Shown in pieces: positions 1 through 8,201 of a DNA stretch of 43,815 nucleotides. The stretch spans positions 1 to 43,815 of the IMG/VR virus record IMGVR_UViG_3300049716_000043; one strand, given 5' to 3'. Position 1 is the stretch's first letter. Each line of letters opens with the position of its first letter. Made by a program: the position numbers and the translations under genes. The notes under the pieces are model-generated. The model searched no databases and was not told where the DNA came from. It saw only the letters and a list, made by a program, of their open reading frames with translations. This stretch comes from a virus.

Positions 1-163
1 TATTCAGTGCGAAAAGCTGGAACTTATTGAAGGCGTTGCAAATTACATCGACTATCTGATTGTTGAAGATGACTTGACCGACGTTACGAGAGTAAATGCG
101 CGGATCCCGGCACCTATCGTGCGCGGGATGCATGTGTTGGCTGAACGAATCGACCTGCTTTAA
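1..163 (+). CDS. Tail sheath protein, C-terminal end (cut by window start)
   Basis: This is the last 53 codons of a contractile tail sheath gene. The frame starts at base 2 and ends at the TAA at 161-163. It matches the end of the complete sheath gene at 41084-42520 with few changes, for example Met instead of Leu in the residues before HVLAERIDLL. The sheath forms the outer contractile tube of the tail. The next gene follows 49 bases downstream, in the same order as after the complete copy. Identification rests entirely on that full-length copy. Confidence 0.85.
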   Translation, partial: IQCEKLELIEGVANYIDYLIVEDDLTDVTRVNARIPAPIVRGMHVLAERIDLL

Positions 164-212
164 TCGATTGGGGTGGAATTCGCGCCCCTTTTCCACTTCG
201 GAGTAATTGGAT

Positions 213-821
213 ATGTCAAAGACAGTTTTAAGCGCTGGTACGGTTGTAAATAGCGCGTATTTGAATGCGATTAATGGCGTCGATGGCAGCACCGGGATTG
301 TGCATGATGGGGCGAATACGAACGGGCATGCTCCGAAGATCGATCCGGTGGCTCATATTGTTGGAGTGACAGAAGGTAATATTTCACGAATATTCGGATC
401 TAATTACTTCGATGCAAGCGTCAATTCAAGTGCGAGAAATGTCAATATACACTGGTCAAGAAGAGAAGCTATTAACACTGGTGATCCTGCAATTATCAAG
501 CTGTATTTTAGCGGAATCTCACAATTAACAGGCGGCAGTTTAACTTATGGACTTGAATTCGGAGGCGTAGATTCAAGTTTAGTATTGCCCTTAAATTTAA
601 GACCTACTGCAACGGTGCGGGGATTTGCTCCCTGCATAAATGGAGCGAAATCTTTCGGATTGGGAACCATTACTATTAATACCGATGGAAGCGTAAGTTT
701 CTTCGGAACAACATGCGATGACAGCGCAAGCCCGGCTCCTGTTTATGGGTATTTCTCTGGTTTTTGCGGATCAGGCAATAAAGGTTTTTGCCCATTTGAA
801 TTTGAATATCCTATCTGGTAA
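213..821 (+). CDS. N-conserved/C-variable virion protein, candidate receptor-binding or fibre-type protein (copy 1)
   Basis: A 202-aa protein placed between the sheath and the tail assembly chaperones, where Mu has its tube gene. The ATG at 213 is preferred over the TTG at 207 because GGAG at 200-203 is well spaced from it. The first ~50 residues (MSKTVLSAG...INGVDGSTG...) are nearly identical to the second copy at 42570. After residue ~52 the two proteins diverge completely and meet again only in a short tail (KGF...YP). A fixed N-terminal anchor with an exchangeable C-terminal domain is typical of host-recognition proteins. I do not recognise a named family, so the role is inferred. Confidence 0.6.
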   Translation: MSKTVLSAGTVVNSAYLNAINGVDGSTGIVHDGANTNGHAPKIDPVAHIVGVTEGNISRIFGSNYFDASVNSSARNVNIHWSRREAINTGDPAIIKLYFSGISQLTGGSLTYGLEFGGVDSSLVLPLNLRPTATVRGFAPCINGAKSFGLGTITINTDGSVSFFGTTCDDSASPAPVYGYFSGFCGSGNKGFCPFEFEYPIW

Positions 822-844
822 CCCACGAAAACGAGGTAAATAAA

Positions 845-1141
845 ATGATCACTGAAAAAGGCACCCTTCCAATCGGCGTTGAATTCGAAGGCTCCACTTA
901 CACTTCCTTCGAATTGCGCCCTCAGACTGTCCGCGACAACGCAGAAGTCCTTTCGGCACTCGCAGGCACCGACAACCCTCTTGTTGAATCAGCTCACGTC
1001 TATGCGCGCCGCATAAGCATTGGCGGCATTCCGAAGGAGAAGATCACTCCCGACACTATCCTTGACATGGATCGGGACGATTTCGAAGAACTCCTTGCCG
1101 CAGATGAGCGGCTTAAAAAAAATAGGATCAAAAAAGACTGA
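845..1141 (+). CDS. Tail assembly chaperone, short form (Mu gp41-like)
   Basis: A 98-aa protein just upstream of the tape measure gene, the standard position of tail assembly chaperones, which coat the tape measure during tail polymerisation. AGGT at 834-837 precedes the ATG. The sequence is acidic and ends LKKNRIKKD. Its 3' end contains an 8-A run where ribosomes can shift into the downstream frame that ends at 1337. The copy at 43139 has only two amino-acid changes, so the protein is under strong constraint. Assignment is by position and by the frameshift layout, not by a clear domain. Confidence 0.7.
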   Translation: MITEKGTLPIGVEFEGSTYTSFELRPQTVRDNAEVLSALAGTDNPLVESAHVYARRISIGGIPKEKITPDTILDMDRDDFEELLAADERLKKNRIKKD

Positions 1142-1337
1142 TTCTCGCAAAGGATACCTTCGACTTGTTCTGTTGCTGAAAAAAATCGGGTTTTCGCTCG
1201 ATGAGATTCACAATATGGATTTACAAACAGCCGAAGGATTTCTTGATGAATTTATTGAGATTTCGAAAAAAGAAAACGGTGTCAAGTCCGATACCGGAAC
1301 GATCAAAGCAAAAGTTTTCCGTAAAAAAATAGGGTGA
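845..1337 (+). CDS. Tail assembly chaperone, frameshifted long form (gp41-gp42-like)
   Basis: The frame open to the TGA at 1335-1337 has no credible start of its own; the ATG at 1020 begins an out-of-frame shadow. The residues after the A-run (IGSKKTDSR...VLLLKKIGFSLDEIHNMDL...) look like a real helical protein. Going from the upstream frame to this one needs a -2 or a +1 shift. A -2 slip at the second AAA codon (1118-1120) gives a 164-aa product. Mu's tail genes are known to use -2 frameshifting at this place. The long form would be the minor product that binds tape measure and tube subunits. The same layout is preserved at 43139-43631. Confidence 0.65.
1115..1122 (+). other. Slippery A8 run for -2/+1 frameshifting
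   Basis: Eight A residues follow CTT in the zero-frame codons CTT AAA AAA AAT AGG. Slipping back two bases puts the ribosome on AAA ATA GGA in the frame that stays open to 1337. A second A-run at 1130-1135 (ATC AAA AAA GAC TGA) lies just before the zero-frame stop and is an alternative slip site. A classical -1 shift would not enter the downstream ORF. Both runs are unchanged in the second copy (43409-43416). Confidence 0.6.
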
Positions 1338-1341
1338 AATA

Positions 1342-3210
1342 GTGAGCCAAGACAACTTAAAACTCTATATCGAATTCTTGGCGAAATCCGGACCTCTTAC
1401 CGACGCGCTCAAGAAATCCGGGACGGATGTAAAGTCTTGGGCGAAGAACTCAAAGCATGAAGTCGAATCTCTCAATCAATCCTTCGATAAAATTAAGGGT
1501 AAGCTCGAAGCTATAGGCATTGGTTTCGGCGCGTATGAAATCCTTAAAGGTAGCGCGAAACTTGACAAAGCAGTAAATCAAATAGGCGTGTCATCAGGGC
1601 AGTCTCGTGAACGCATTGCAGAGATGCGCGAAGAGGTTGACAAGCTCGGAATACGTACCGGAATAGGCGGCGAGCGTGTTGCCGACATGTTCGGGAACAT
1701 GGTGAAGCTTACCGGGACTTGGGAGGGCGCGCGCGCTTCCCTTGGCGCTTTAAATGACGCTTCAAAAGTCTCTCTTGCTTCTGCCGATACGCTCGGAAGA
1801 GCTCTTTCCGCTGCGTCGCAATCATTTGATTTAGACCTTGAGAAACCAAAACAGGCCGCCGCGCTTCTTGACAAAATATCGGCGCTCGGAGTAGGAGCGG
1901 GCGGCGCTGAAAATGTAGCTGCAATTTACGCGCAAAGCTCCATGATGGCGAAACTTTCCGGGATGTCAAGCGATTCTCTTTTGACACTTGTCAAGATGGG
2001 TTCGAGTGTTACTAAAAATCCAGAACAGATTTCTTATATCACCGAACAAGTTTTGAAACTGTTTACGAATTTACGATCGATGTCGAAGTTCAAAGGGATA
2101 AAACTTTTCGATGATCAAGGCAATCGTAAAGATCCGCTGCAGGTTTTAAAAGAAATATCGGCGCAATATTCAAGTCTCGATGAAAAGGCGCGCGCAAAAC
2201 TGCTTTTCCACATTGCAGGCGGCGGAGATCCACGGGCGATGCGGTCGCTTCAAATGTTGCTTGAATCGGGAGCCGTTGGAAAGTCTGGCGATGTATCAAA
2301 AAGCCTTATTGATTCTGCAGGATTCGTAGAAAAGCACCTTGACGATGCGATGAATAATGCGGTTGATCAAGCGGCAAAATTGAAATACTTGCTTGAAGAG
2401 GCGGGCGAATCGTTTGCGCGACCTATCAATAAAGTTTTAGCCAATGGGCTTAATCAGCTCATGAAGTCACCTGAAAAGGGCGGGCTTGGTCTCTCTGGAA
2501 TGGATTTGATAGGAGGGACTGTTGCCGCCGGCGGATTGGCTTGGGTAGGATCACAGATATTAAAGCGCAGATTGACCGGTAAGGGTGGTGCAGCTGCCGG
2601 AGGAGTAAGCAAGTTTCTTGAAGGCGAAGGTTCGATAGGCGCCAATATCGCAAAGGGAAAGCTTTACGAACAGTTGGGAGTACAATCGGTGTTTGTGGTG
2701 AATATGCCCGGCGGCGGTTTTGGACGTGGTAGCGGCTATGATGACGATTTACCTCACTTGCCTATTCCGGGAGTCGGGGGCTCTTTGCCTGGCGGCGTAG
2801 GTAAGGGCGCGTGGTACAAATATGCGGGCAGCGGATTGTCAGGAGGGATTGCAAGCAGGGTAATGGGTGTGCTTGGGCCTGTCGGTATGGCGGCAGCAAC
2901 CACGTATATGATAGAAGGTGCAGTATCAGGATTGACAAATATTGTGTCAGGCGGCAAGTATCAAAATTATGCTGAAGCAATTGTTGATCTTTTTAATGGT
3001 GGGAAAATTGGCAAGGCTTGGGATGCCGCGCATGGGAACGCCCATTCTTCAGGTAATGAATTACAAAACAATTTCCAAAGTAAATTGAATAACAATGTCG
3101 CGGTAGTGGTCAATGTAGACGGGAAAAATATTCCTGTTTCTTCCGTCACTACTAAAAACGGCAGAGGGTCGTTTTCTTATGCTAAGACACCCGAATACAC
3201 CGGGAATTGA
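1342..3210 (+). CDS. Tail tape measure protein (TP901/gp42 type)
   Basis: A 622-aa protein starting with GTG at 1342, five bases after the chaperone stop. It sets tail length and occupies the tail lumen. Residues 1-350 are helix-rich with the pattern of tape measure core domains (KLDKAVNQIGVSSGQSRERI, MFGNMVKLTG, ASQSFDLDL). Glycine-rich and hydrophobic stretches follow (around residues 385-400 and 510-540) that could insert into membrane during DNA ejection. At 622 aa it predicts a fairly short tail. The ends NGKNIP..S..TKNGRGSFS are of the kind seen at tape measure C-termini. The start of a second, diverged copy is at 43636. Confidence 0.85.
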   Translation: MSQDNLKLYIEFLAKSGPLTDALKKSGTDVKSWAKNSKHEVESLNQSFDKIKGKLEAIGIGFGAYEILKGSAKLDKAVNQIGVSSGQSRERIAEMREEVDKLGIRTGIGGERVADMFGNMVKLTGTWEGARASLGALNDASKVSLASADTLGRALSAASQSFDLDLEKPKQAAALLDKISALGVGAGGAENVAAIYAQSSMMAKLSGMSSDSLLTLVKMGSSVTKNPEQISYITEQVLKLFTNLRSMSKFKGIKLFDDQGNRKDPLQVLKEISAQYSSLDEKARAKLLFHIAGGGDPRAMRSLQMLLESGAVGKSGDVSKSLIDSAGFVEKHLDDAMNNAVDQAAKLKYLLEEAGESFARPINKVLANGLNQLMKSPEKGGLGLSGMDLIGGTVAAGGLAWVGSQILKRRLTGKGGAAAGGVSKFLEGEGSIGANIAKGKLYEQLGVQSVFVVNMPGGGFGRGSGYDDDLPHLPIPGVGGSLPGGVGKGAWYKYAGSGLSGGIASRVMGVLGPVGMAAATTYMIEGAVSGLTNIVSGGKYQNYAEAIVDLFNGGKIGKAWDAAHGNAHSSGNELQNNFQSKLNNNVAVVVNVDGKNIPVSSVTTKNGRGSFSYAKTPEYTGN

Positions 3211-3222
3211 CGGATAACAAAG

Positions 3223-4506
3223 ATGCTTGAAGCCACTCTCGCAGGTTACAAAATCGACATTGATTCCATAAGTGACGGGCTTGAAAAGTCGGTTGCTCAA
3301 TACGAATTCCCGTTCGTTGACGGCGCGAAGACCGATGATATGGGAATGAAAGCTCGAGTCATTTCATTCACTGCGTATTTTTTTAATGATCGATACGAAG
3401 AGCACACCTATTTGCTCTCTTATATCCAAAGCAATGAACTTGTCGAACTCGTTCACCCCCTCTACGGAACAATGAACGGCCGGTGTCGCTCAATTAAAGT
3501 CCAGCACGATGACCGAGAATTGACAGCCGAACTATCAATCGAATTCGTCGAAGAATTATACGCTCCGATATTCGTTTCGCCGTCGGGAGATATCACACAA
3601 AAGGCGCTTGCATCTTATTGGGTTTCGGCTTACGGCTCTTCAGAATCGTTCATTGAATCATTAGTGCAAACATTAAGCGATGCGCGCTCATTCGTAAGAA
3701 CACCATTGACAAAAGGGGTATCGTTCGCTTCTCAAATTACCGGTATTTCAAACGCTGCATTAAGCTTGATAAATTCTCTCGATGAGTATTCTTCGGCGGT
3801 TGACTCTTACGCGTCGGCGATAGAATCGACAGATGACGCGGCGGTTTCGGTAGTGACATTTCCTATTACTTTACCGGGTATAATTGCAGAAAAAACCTTT
3901 CAGGCAACTTCCAGAATTGCTATTTCAGTGACGACCGCTTTTGCCGATTCATCCCCGGCGGCGCTTTTAAGAAATATGAAATCGGCGCTCAATCAATTCT
4001 CGAATACATTTAAAAGCAATGTCTCGGGAACTTACCCTATCGTGTGCGCGGCGGTTGCATCGACGCTTGTATTTGAGACTTCTAAAATATTGACTTCCGA
4101 TACCTCTTCTCGGGCAAATCGAACACAGTCAAACAAAACCTCAAGCTTTGACATATTGGGGAATCGTTTGAGCTCTTCGAATGCCGACAAGCCGATGACT
4201 CGCAACGAACTCGAACTTGTGGTGTGGAATGCATGCGATGCGATAAATTACGCTTTGTCAATTGATAGAAGCATTCCCGGATTGATGGAACAAGCAGCAA
4301 TGCTTAACGGATATCTCAGAGAGGTTGCGGTAAAATATGCACTTTTAGTTGAGAAGGAATATTTAACCGACCTTCCTTTGCATTTAATATGCCTCATTGA
4401 GGGGCTTCCGTATAACGATGCTGAATTAATACTTGAAGTCAACCCTACAATAAAAGATCCGCAATCGGTGTCGGGTACAATCTTAATCCCTGTGATGGGT
4501 AAATAA
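3223..4506 (+). CDS. Mu gpN-like tail/DNA circularisation protein
   Basis: A 427-aa protein. Residues 1-110 match the DNA circularisation protein N-terminal domain found in Mu gpN: LEATLAGYKIDIDSISDG, YEFPFVDGAKTDDMG, YFFNDRYEEHTYLL and LVHPLYGTM. In Mu this protein sits between tail and baseplate and is needed for tail assembly. The 'circularisation' name is historical. The rest is less conserved in type. It lies directly after the tape measure, as in Mu, and overlaps the next start by one base (TAATG). Confidence 0.85.
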   Translation: MLEATLAGYKIDIDSISDGLEKSVAQYEFPFVDGAKTDDMGMKARVISFTAYFFNDRYEEHTYLLSYIQSNELVELVHPLYGTMNGRCRSIKVQHDDRELTAELSIEFVEELYAPIFVSPSGDITQKALASYWVSAYGSSESFIESLVQTLSDARSFVRTPLTKGVSFASQITGISNAALSLINSLDEYSSAVDSYASAIESTDDAAVSVVTFPITLPGIIAEKTFQATSRIAISVTTAFADSSPAALLRNMKSALNQFSNTFKSNVSGTYPIVCAAVASTLVFETSKILTSDTSSRANRTQSNKTSSFDILGNRLSSSNADKPMTRNELELVVWNACDAINYALSIDRSIPGLMEQAAMLNGYLREVAVKYALLVEKEYLTDLPLHLICLIEGLPYNDAELILEVNPTIKDPQSVSGTILIPVMGK

Positions 4507-4829
4507 TGGCAATAAATATTTCAGGGTATCTTTTGAATCGTGCGGGAGATCCGGCCCCATGGGGACCCACAGAGGACCAATTTCATAATGATATTATTGC
4601 TAAGGTTGGCCCAAAGGCGGGGACACCCTGTTCGCATGAGGGGCACGTTCATAATCAAATAGTTTCTTCTGGTAATGGATCAATAATTTCGGTTGACGAT
4701 TCAGGCAGGTTGATTTTTGGGGCATTGACAGAAGGAACAGTTGGCATTTGTGTATCAGGAACAACACTTTTGATTCAGCGGTACGAATCAAGTACTTGGG
4801 TAACTAAAATTCCATTCGAGGTGATATGA
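4506..4829 (+). CDS. Small fibre-linked protein of unknown function
   Basis: A 107-aa protein (MAINISGYLLNRAGDPAPW...) that I do not recognise. It contains a His-rich patch (CSHEGHVHNQ, residues 41-50) resembling the HxHx metal-binding repeats of tail fibres, followed by a short beta-type segment. Its stop overlaps the fibre start (ATGATGA at 4826-4832), so the two are translationally coupled. Plausible roles are a fibre adaptor or a minor tail protein; this is inference from position and composition. Confidence 0.55.
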   Translation: MAINISGYLLNRAGDPAPWGPTEDQFHNDIIAKVGPKAGTPCSHEGHVHNQIVSSGNGSIISVDDSGRLIFGALTEGTVGICVSGTTLLIQRYESSTWVTKIPFEVI

Positions 4830-7528
4830 TGAAAAGATTCCTATTTTGTTTACTTTTGGTAAGTTCAGTTTCGGCGACATCGATCAGTATCGACACCGTA
4901 AAAGCGGCAAGCGGCACAGTTAATATTAAGAAATTGATAAGAGCTGATTCGGTAAGGATTGCTGGAAAGCTCGTTGTTGATTCAACTAATACGCGAGCCT
5001 TAATTGTCAATGGATCGACTGTCGCACCTGTGACCTATGGTACTACAGCTGGGACGGCTTGTCAAGGTAATGATTCCCGTTTATCAGACGCCCGAACCCC
5101 CTCATCGGCGTATCCTCACGGAGTAGCTACCGGATACATCCCCTATGCTACAAGCTCAACAACGCTCAGCTCCAGCAACGTCTACATCGACGGGAGCAGT
5201 CGCTTAAATGTCAACACGACAACGAATACAAATGCCGCGACAGTTAACATAAATGATACTGCGAATCCTGTCGGGCTAAGCGTTGCTGTTAAGTTTAAAC
5301 CTGCAACGGGGTCAACCTTTGCAGGATATTTTAATAGCAATTCTCCAAACGCGGGACACACCAATTACGGGATTTATACAGCAGCAGACAGCGGGACCAG
5401 CAATATCGGGTTGTACATTGTCAAGCCTGACAGCGGCGCGAACAATTACGCGATTTACTCACCGCTAAAAGCGAAATCGACTTTCTACGGTGAGATGCAA
5501 ACTAAATCTAAACTGTACGTCGGCAACGTGCCAGCGCTTGCAACAGCCGGAACTAACTTCATCACCTATGACCCAACAACCGCTGATAGCAATCGCTATT
5601 ATCTGACAAGACGCACTTCGTCGCAGGTGTTAAGCGATATTGGGGCGGCTCCATTGTCTCATAATCAAGCTTGGAGCACGATTACCGGAACACCAGCAAG
5701 CTATACACCGTCAACACACGCTTCGACTCATGGCGCGGGAGGTAGCGATCCAATCACCACGCTCGGAGCACTTACAGGGAAAGTTGCAGCCGATTCTTTG
5801 AGGGTAGGCGGGAGAATTGTCGGAGACTCAGTGAGTGCTCGCGCAATAGGTGTAGGATCGATAACTGGATCAGGAACTATCAATTTTGGCAGTAATAGCA
5901 CAAGCGCTATTACTGTAGGGACAATGTATCCATTGTCAACATCGCCTCAGTCTTCAATAGGCGGAACTCTTTTAACAAACTATCTCAGCGTAGCAGAGAT
6001 ACATTCAGGTGATTCTATTGTTGGAGTAAACGGCAAATTTAGCGGGAATGTTACAGCATCAAATTCATTTGTTGGGAATTTGACTGGGAACGTAACAGGG
6101 AACGCTTCTACGGTGACAAATGGAGTTTACACATCGGATTCTCGCTTATCAGATGCGCGCACCCCAACGGCTCATAATCAAGCGTGGTCAACTATCACAA
6201 GTACGCCTACTACTATCAACGGGTACGGAATTACCGATGCTTATACAAAGACCAATTTGCAGACGAGCGGACAAGCTTCGATGCATTGGGGGAACATCAC
6301 AAATACCCCTTCTACTTACCCTCCCTCCACCCATGATCATGATTCGCAGTATTTGAAATTGACAGGAGGTACAGTTAATGGCGATGTAACTATAAGTGGA
6401 AGTACATTATCCAGTTTAATTTTAAGTACTTCCTCTTTAGGTGCAAATTTAAAAAAGGTAAGGATTAGCACCCACGATGGATACGGAGATGGAGGAGACC
6501 TTCATATAGAGGCTGCTAATGATGATAATTCTTCAAAACAATCGATGCTTTATATATCGAGATCTCCAACTGGCACAGGCGCAGGAATTGCGAAAGTATG
6601 GTCGAATGACATTTGGCACACAGGAAACTTAGTAGGAGATCAAAGCGCGAATCATAACCATGATGCAACCTATTTGAAATTGACAGGTGGCACATTAGCG
6701 GGCCAATTAAACGCCAGCAATGTCAATGGTGGCACCCCTTGGACAAGCGCGAATCTCACTCCGACTCCGGCGGGGATTGGGGCGCTTGCGCTGAGCGGGG
6801 GGACGGTGACTGGACAATTGCTATCAATATTTAATGTGCCAGCAGTGTCTAACAACTCATATATAGATGCACATATTCAAATTCGGACAACTGACAATAG
6901 TTGCCCTCGAATCGCGTTTCATCGCGCAGGCACAGATGCGATAGCTTTGTATTATGCGGGTGGATCAAATTTACGGATTAAAGACTGGATCGGTGATGAT
7001 TACTCAATATGGACAACCGGCAACCTCACCGGAGATCAAAGCGCGAATCATAACCATGATGCGACATACTACACTAAAACGCAACTACAAACCAACGGTC
7101 AAGCATCCGTGCATTGGGGTAATATAACCAATACGCCTTCAACATACACCCCCTCCGCGCATTCGCACACCGAGATCGTATCAACATATGCAGATGGTAA
7201 TTACGGTGTGCGCTTGCTCAATTATCAACTATCAAACGGCAATATTGTGTATATCCCTTGTAAATACACATTTATAAAAGTACTCGCCCAACGCAATGAC
7301 GGGAGTGCATATGCTACCACGGCCGGAGAGGTGCTCTATGATAACAATGACGGAGCGGCAACCCCTTGTATAATTATCTCAAACCCATTGAGTCGTATTT
7401 CCGTAAATGATAATACCGCATCAGGGAAATTATGTTTTTATAATGACTATGACGGATGGTACGTGAGGGTTAAAAATAATTTAGGATACTCGATTAATTT
7501 ACAATTGATATTCGAGGGGACGCATTAA
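4829..7528 (+). CDS. Large tail fibre with N-terminal signal-peptide-like segment
   Basis: A 899-aa protein. I prefer the second ATG (4829), with GAGGTGAT just upstream. Residues 1-16 look like a Sec signal peptide (MKRFLFCLLLVSSVSA, then T). The body has the marks of long phage fibres: low complexity, rich in S/T/G/N, and repeated modules such as DQSANHNHDATY (twice), LKLTGGT (twice), QAS(M/V)HWGNITNTPSTY (twice) and NDSRLSDARTP variants. The HNHD boxes resemble metal-binding fibre repeats. The C-terminal ~130 residues are non-repetitive and may be the receptor-binding tip. It should trimerise and attach to the baseplate. A cleavable export signal on a virion fibre is odd, because virions assemble in the cytoplasm. 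Confidence 0.8.
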   Translation: MKRFLFCLLLVSSVSATSISIDTVKAASGTVNIKKLIRADSVRIAGKLVVDSTNTRALIVNGSTVAPVTYGTTAGTACQGNDSRLSDARTPSSAYPHGVATGYIPYATSSTTLSSSNVYIDGSSRLNVNTTTNTNAATVNINDTANPVGLSVAVKFKPATGSTFAGYFNSNSPNAGHTNYGIYTAADSGTSNIGLYIVKPDSGANNYAIYSPLKAKSTFYGEMQTKSKLYVGNVPALATAGTNFITYDPTTADSNRYYLTRRTSSQVLSDIGAAPLSHNQAWSTITGTPASYTPSTHASTHGAGGSDPITTLGALTGKVAADSLRVGGRIVGDSVSARAIGVGSITGSGTINFGSNSTSAITVGTMYPLSTSPQSSIGGTLLTNYLSVAEIHSGDSIVGVNGKFSGNVTASNSFVGNLTGNVTGNASTVTNGVYTSDSRLSDARTPTAHNQAWSTITSTPTTINGYGITDAYTKTNLQTSGQASMHWGNITNTPSTYPPSTHDHDSQYLKLTGGTVNGDVTISGSTLSSLILSTSSLGANLKKVRISTHDGYGDGGDLHIEAANDDNSSKQSMLYISRSPTGTGAGIAKVWSNDIWHTGNLVGDQSANHNHDATYLKLTGGTLAGQLNASNVNGGTPWTSANLTPTPAGIGALALSGGTVTGQLLSIFNVPAVSNNSYIDAHIQIRTTDNSCPRIAFHRAGTDAIALYYAGGSNLRIKDWIGDDYSIWTTGNLTGDQSANHNHDATYYTKTQLQTNGQASVHWGNITNTPSTYTPSAHSHTEIVSTYADGNYGVRLLNYQLSNGNIVYIPCKYTFIKVLAQRNDGSAYATTAGEVLYDNNDGAATPCIIISNPLSRISVNDNTASGKLCFYNDYDGWYVRVKNNLGYSINLQLIFEGTH

Positions 7529-7567
7529 TAGGACAATCCATATCTAATGTAAAGATAGAGGTAATCT

Positions 7568-7669
7568 GTGGGATATGGTACTTCGCGGACGTACGGGAGC
7601 GGGTTTTATAAAGGGATAGACGATACTTTGGCTATAACTGCAGCGTCGTCGTGTTGGAAAACGGAGTAA
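7568..7669 (+). CDS. Micro-ORF, possible degenerate paralogue of the 7857 gene
   Basis: A 33-codon ORF with a GTG start at 7568 and GAGG six bases upstream. It reads VGYGTSRTYGSGFYKGIDDT..., and the spacing of GYG...YG.G.YKG equals that of the N-terminus of the 7857 gene (MAYGYGEQFAYGGGNYKGEE). This suggests a fragment left after duplication or recombination in the fibre region. It overlaps the next ORF by 19 bases. Expression is uncertain. Confidence 0.35.
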   Translation: MGYGTSRTYGSGFYKGIDDTLAITAASSCWKTE

Positions 7670-7845
7670 AAATTAAAGGTGTTCCTATTTTCGGGGGCGG
7701 CTTTTATTCAGTTATTCGTTTTTACAGAGAAGAAATCAGCACGACAGGAATAACACAAGTTACACTCAGTAGCAATTATAATCTAACTTGGAATACTGGA
7801 ACAATAGGACTTCCACTACAAACGATCACATACTACCTTTACTGA
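7651..7845 (+). CDS. Short fibre-region protein, possibly a fibre tip remnant
   Basis: A 64-aa ORF with TTG (or the preceding in-frame GTG at 7648) as start. It contains beta-type sequence (GVPIFGGGFYSVIRFYREE, TQVTLSSNYNLTW) like small fibre tips. No ATG or clear ribosome site supports it, so it could be coupled to the upstream micro-ORF or be a broken end of a fibre gene. Not a recognised family. Confidence 0.4.
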   Translation: MLENGVKIKGVPIFGGGFYSVIRFYREEISTTGITQVTLSSNYNLTWNTGTIGLPLQTITYYLY

Positions 7846-7856
7846 TAGGATAACCA

Positions 7857-8201
7857 ATGGCGTACGGATATGGGGAGCAATTCGCGTATGGTGGCGGGAA
7901 TTATAAGGGTGAAGAATCAAATTCCCCAGCTATTGATTTATCGCGTTCCGATTTACCGTTCCCTTCCGGAAACCACGATACAAATGTCATTTTGCTATTG
8001 ATAAAAGATAAGCAAAATATCACATTACTTAATGCATGCAATCATGATAATAAAATGTCAGAACATCCAGACGGTAACAATCAAATTTTATTTAAAGCGG
8101 TCGCTCTTAATGCTGTTGAAATAAAAAATAGACAGCCTGCATTCAGCAACAAATTAAATAACAATAATAATTCCCTTATCTTCCCGGCGGGAGATTTATG
8201 A
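7857..8201 (+). CDS. Conserved-type small baseplate/fibre adaptor candidate
   Basis: A 114-aa protein with AGGAT upstream of its ATG. The N-terminus is rich in Gly/Tyr (AYGYGEQFAYGGGNYKG), a composition often seen at the start of baseplate or fibre-linked proteins. The rest is Asn-rich and without a domain I recognise. The stop overlaps the gp46 start (ATGA at 8198), placing it in the baseplate operon. It could join the fibre to the baseplate; this is inferred from position. Confidence 0.5.
   Translation: MAYGYGEQFAYGGGNYKGEESNSPAIDLSRSDLPFPSGNHDTNVILLLIKDKQNITLLNACNHDNKMSEHPDGNNQILFKAVALNAVEIKNRQPAFSNKLNNNNNSLIFPAGDL

Larger units (their letters stand above)
1..1503 (+). repeat. Left copy of a diverged end duplication (partner 42358-43815)
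   Basis: Base 1 corresponds to base 42358 and gene order is the same in both copies: sheath end, variable protein, frameshifted chaperones, tape measure start. The chaperone genes encode almost identical proteins (two substitutions in 98 residues). The tape measure starts differ at many positions. The C-terminal part of the variable protein cannot be aligned except for its last residues. Such uneven divergence does not fit sequencing error. It suggests two related phages in tandem, or two strains joined in one assembly. Confidence 0.85.

Noticed and set aside
1020-1337. Independent gene starting at ATG 1020.
   Set aside because: The first ~30 residues are an out-of-frame reading of the chaperone gene. 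The real coding part begins only at the A8 run, so frameshift expression is the better explanation.
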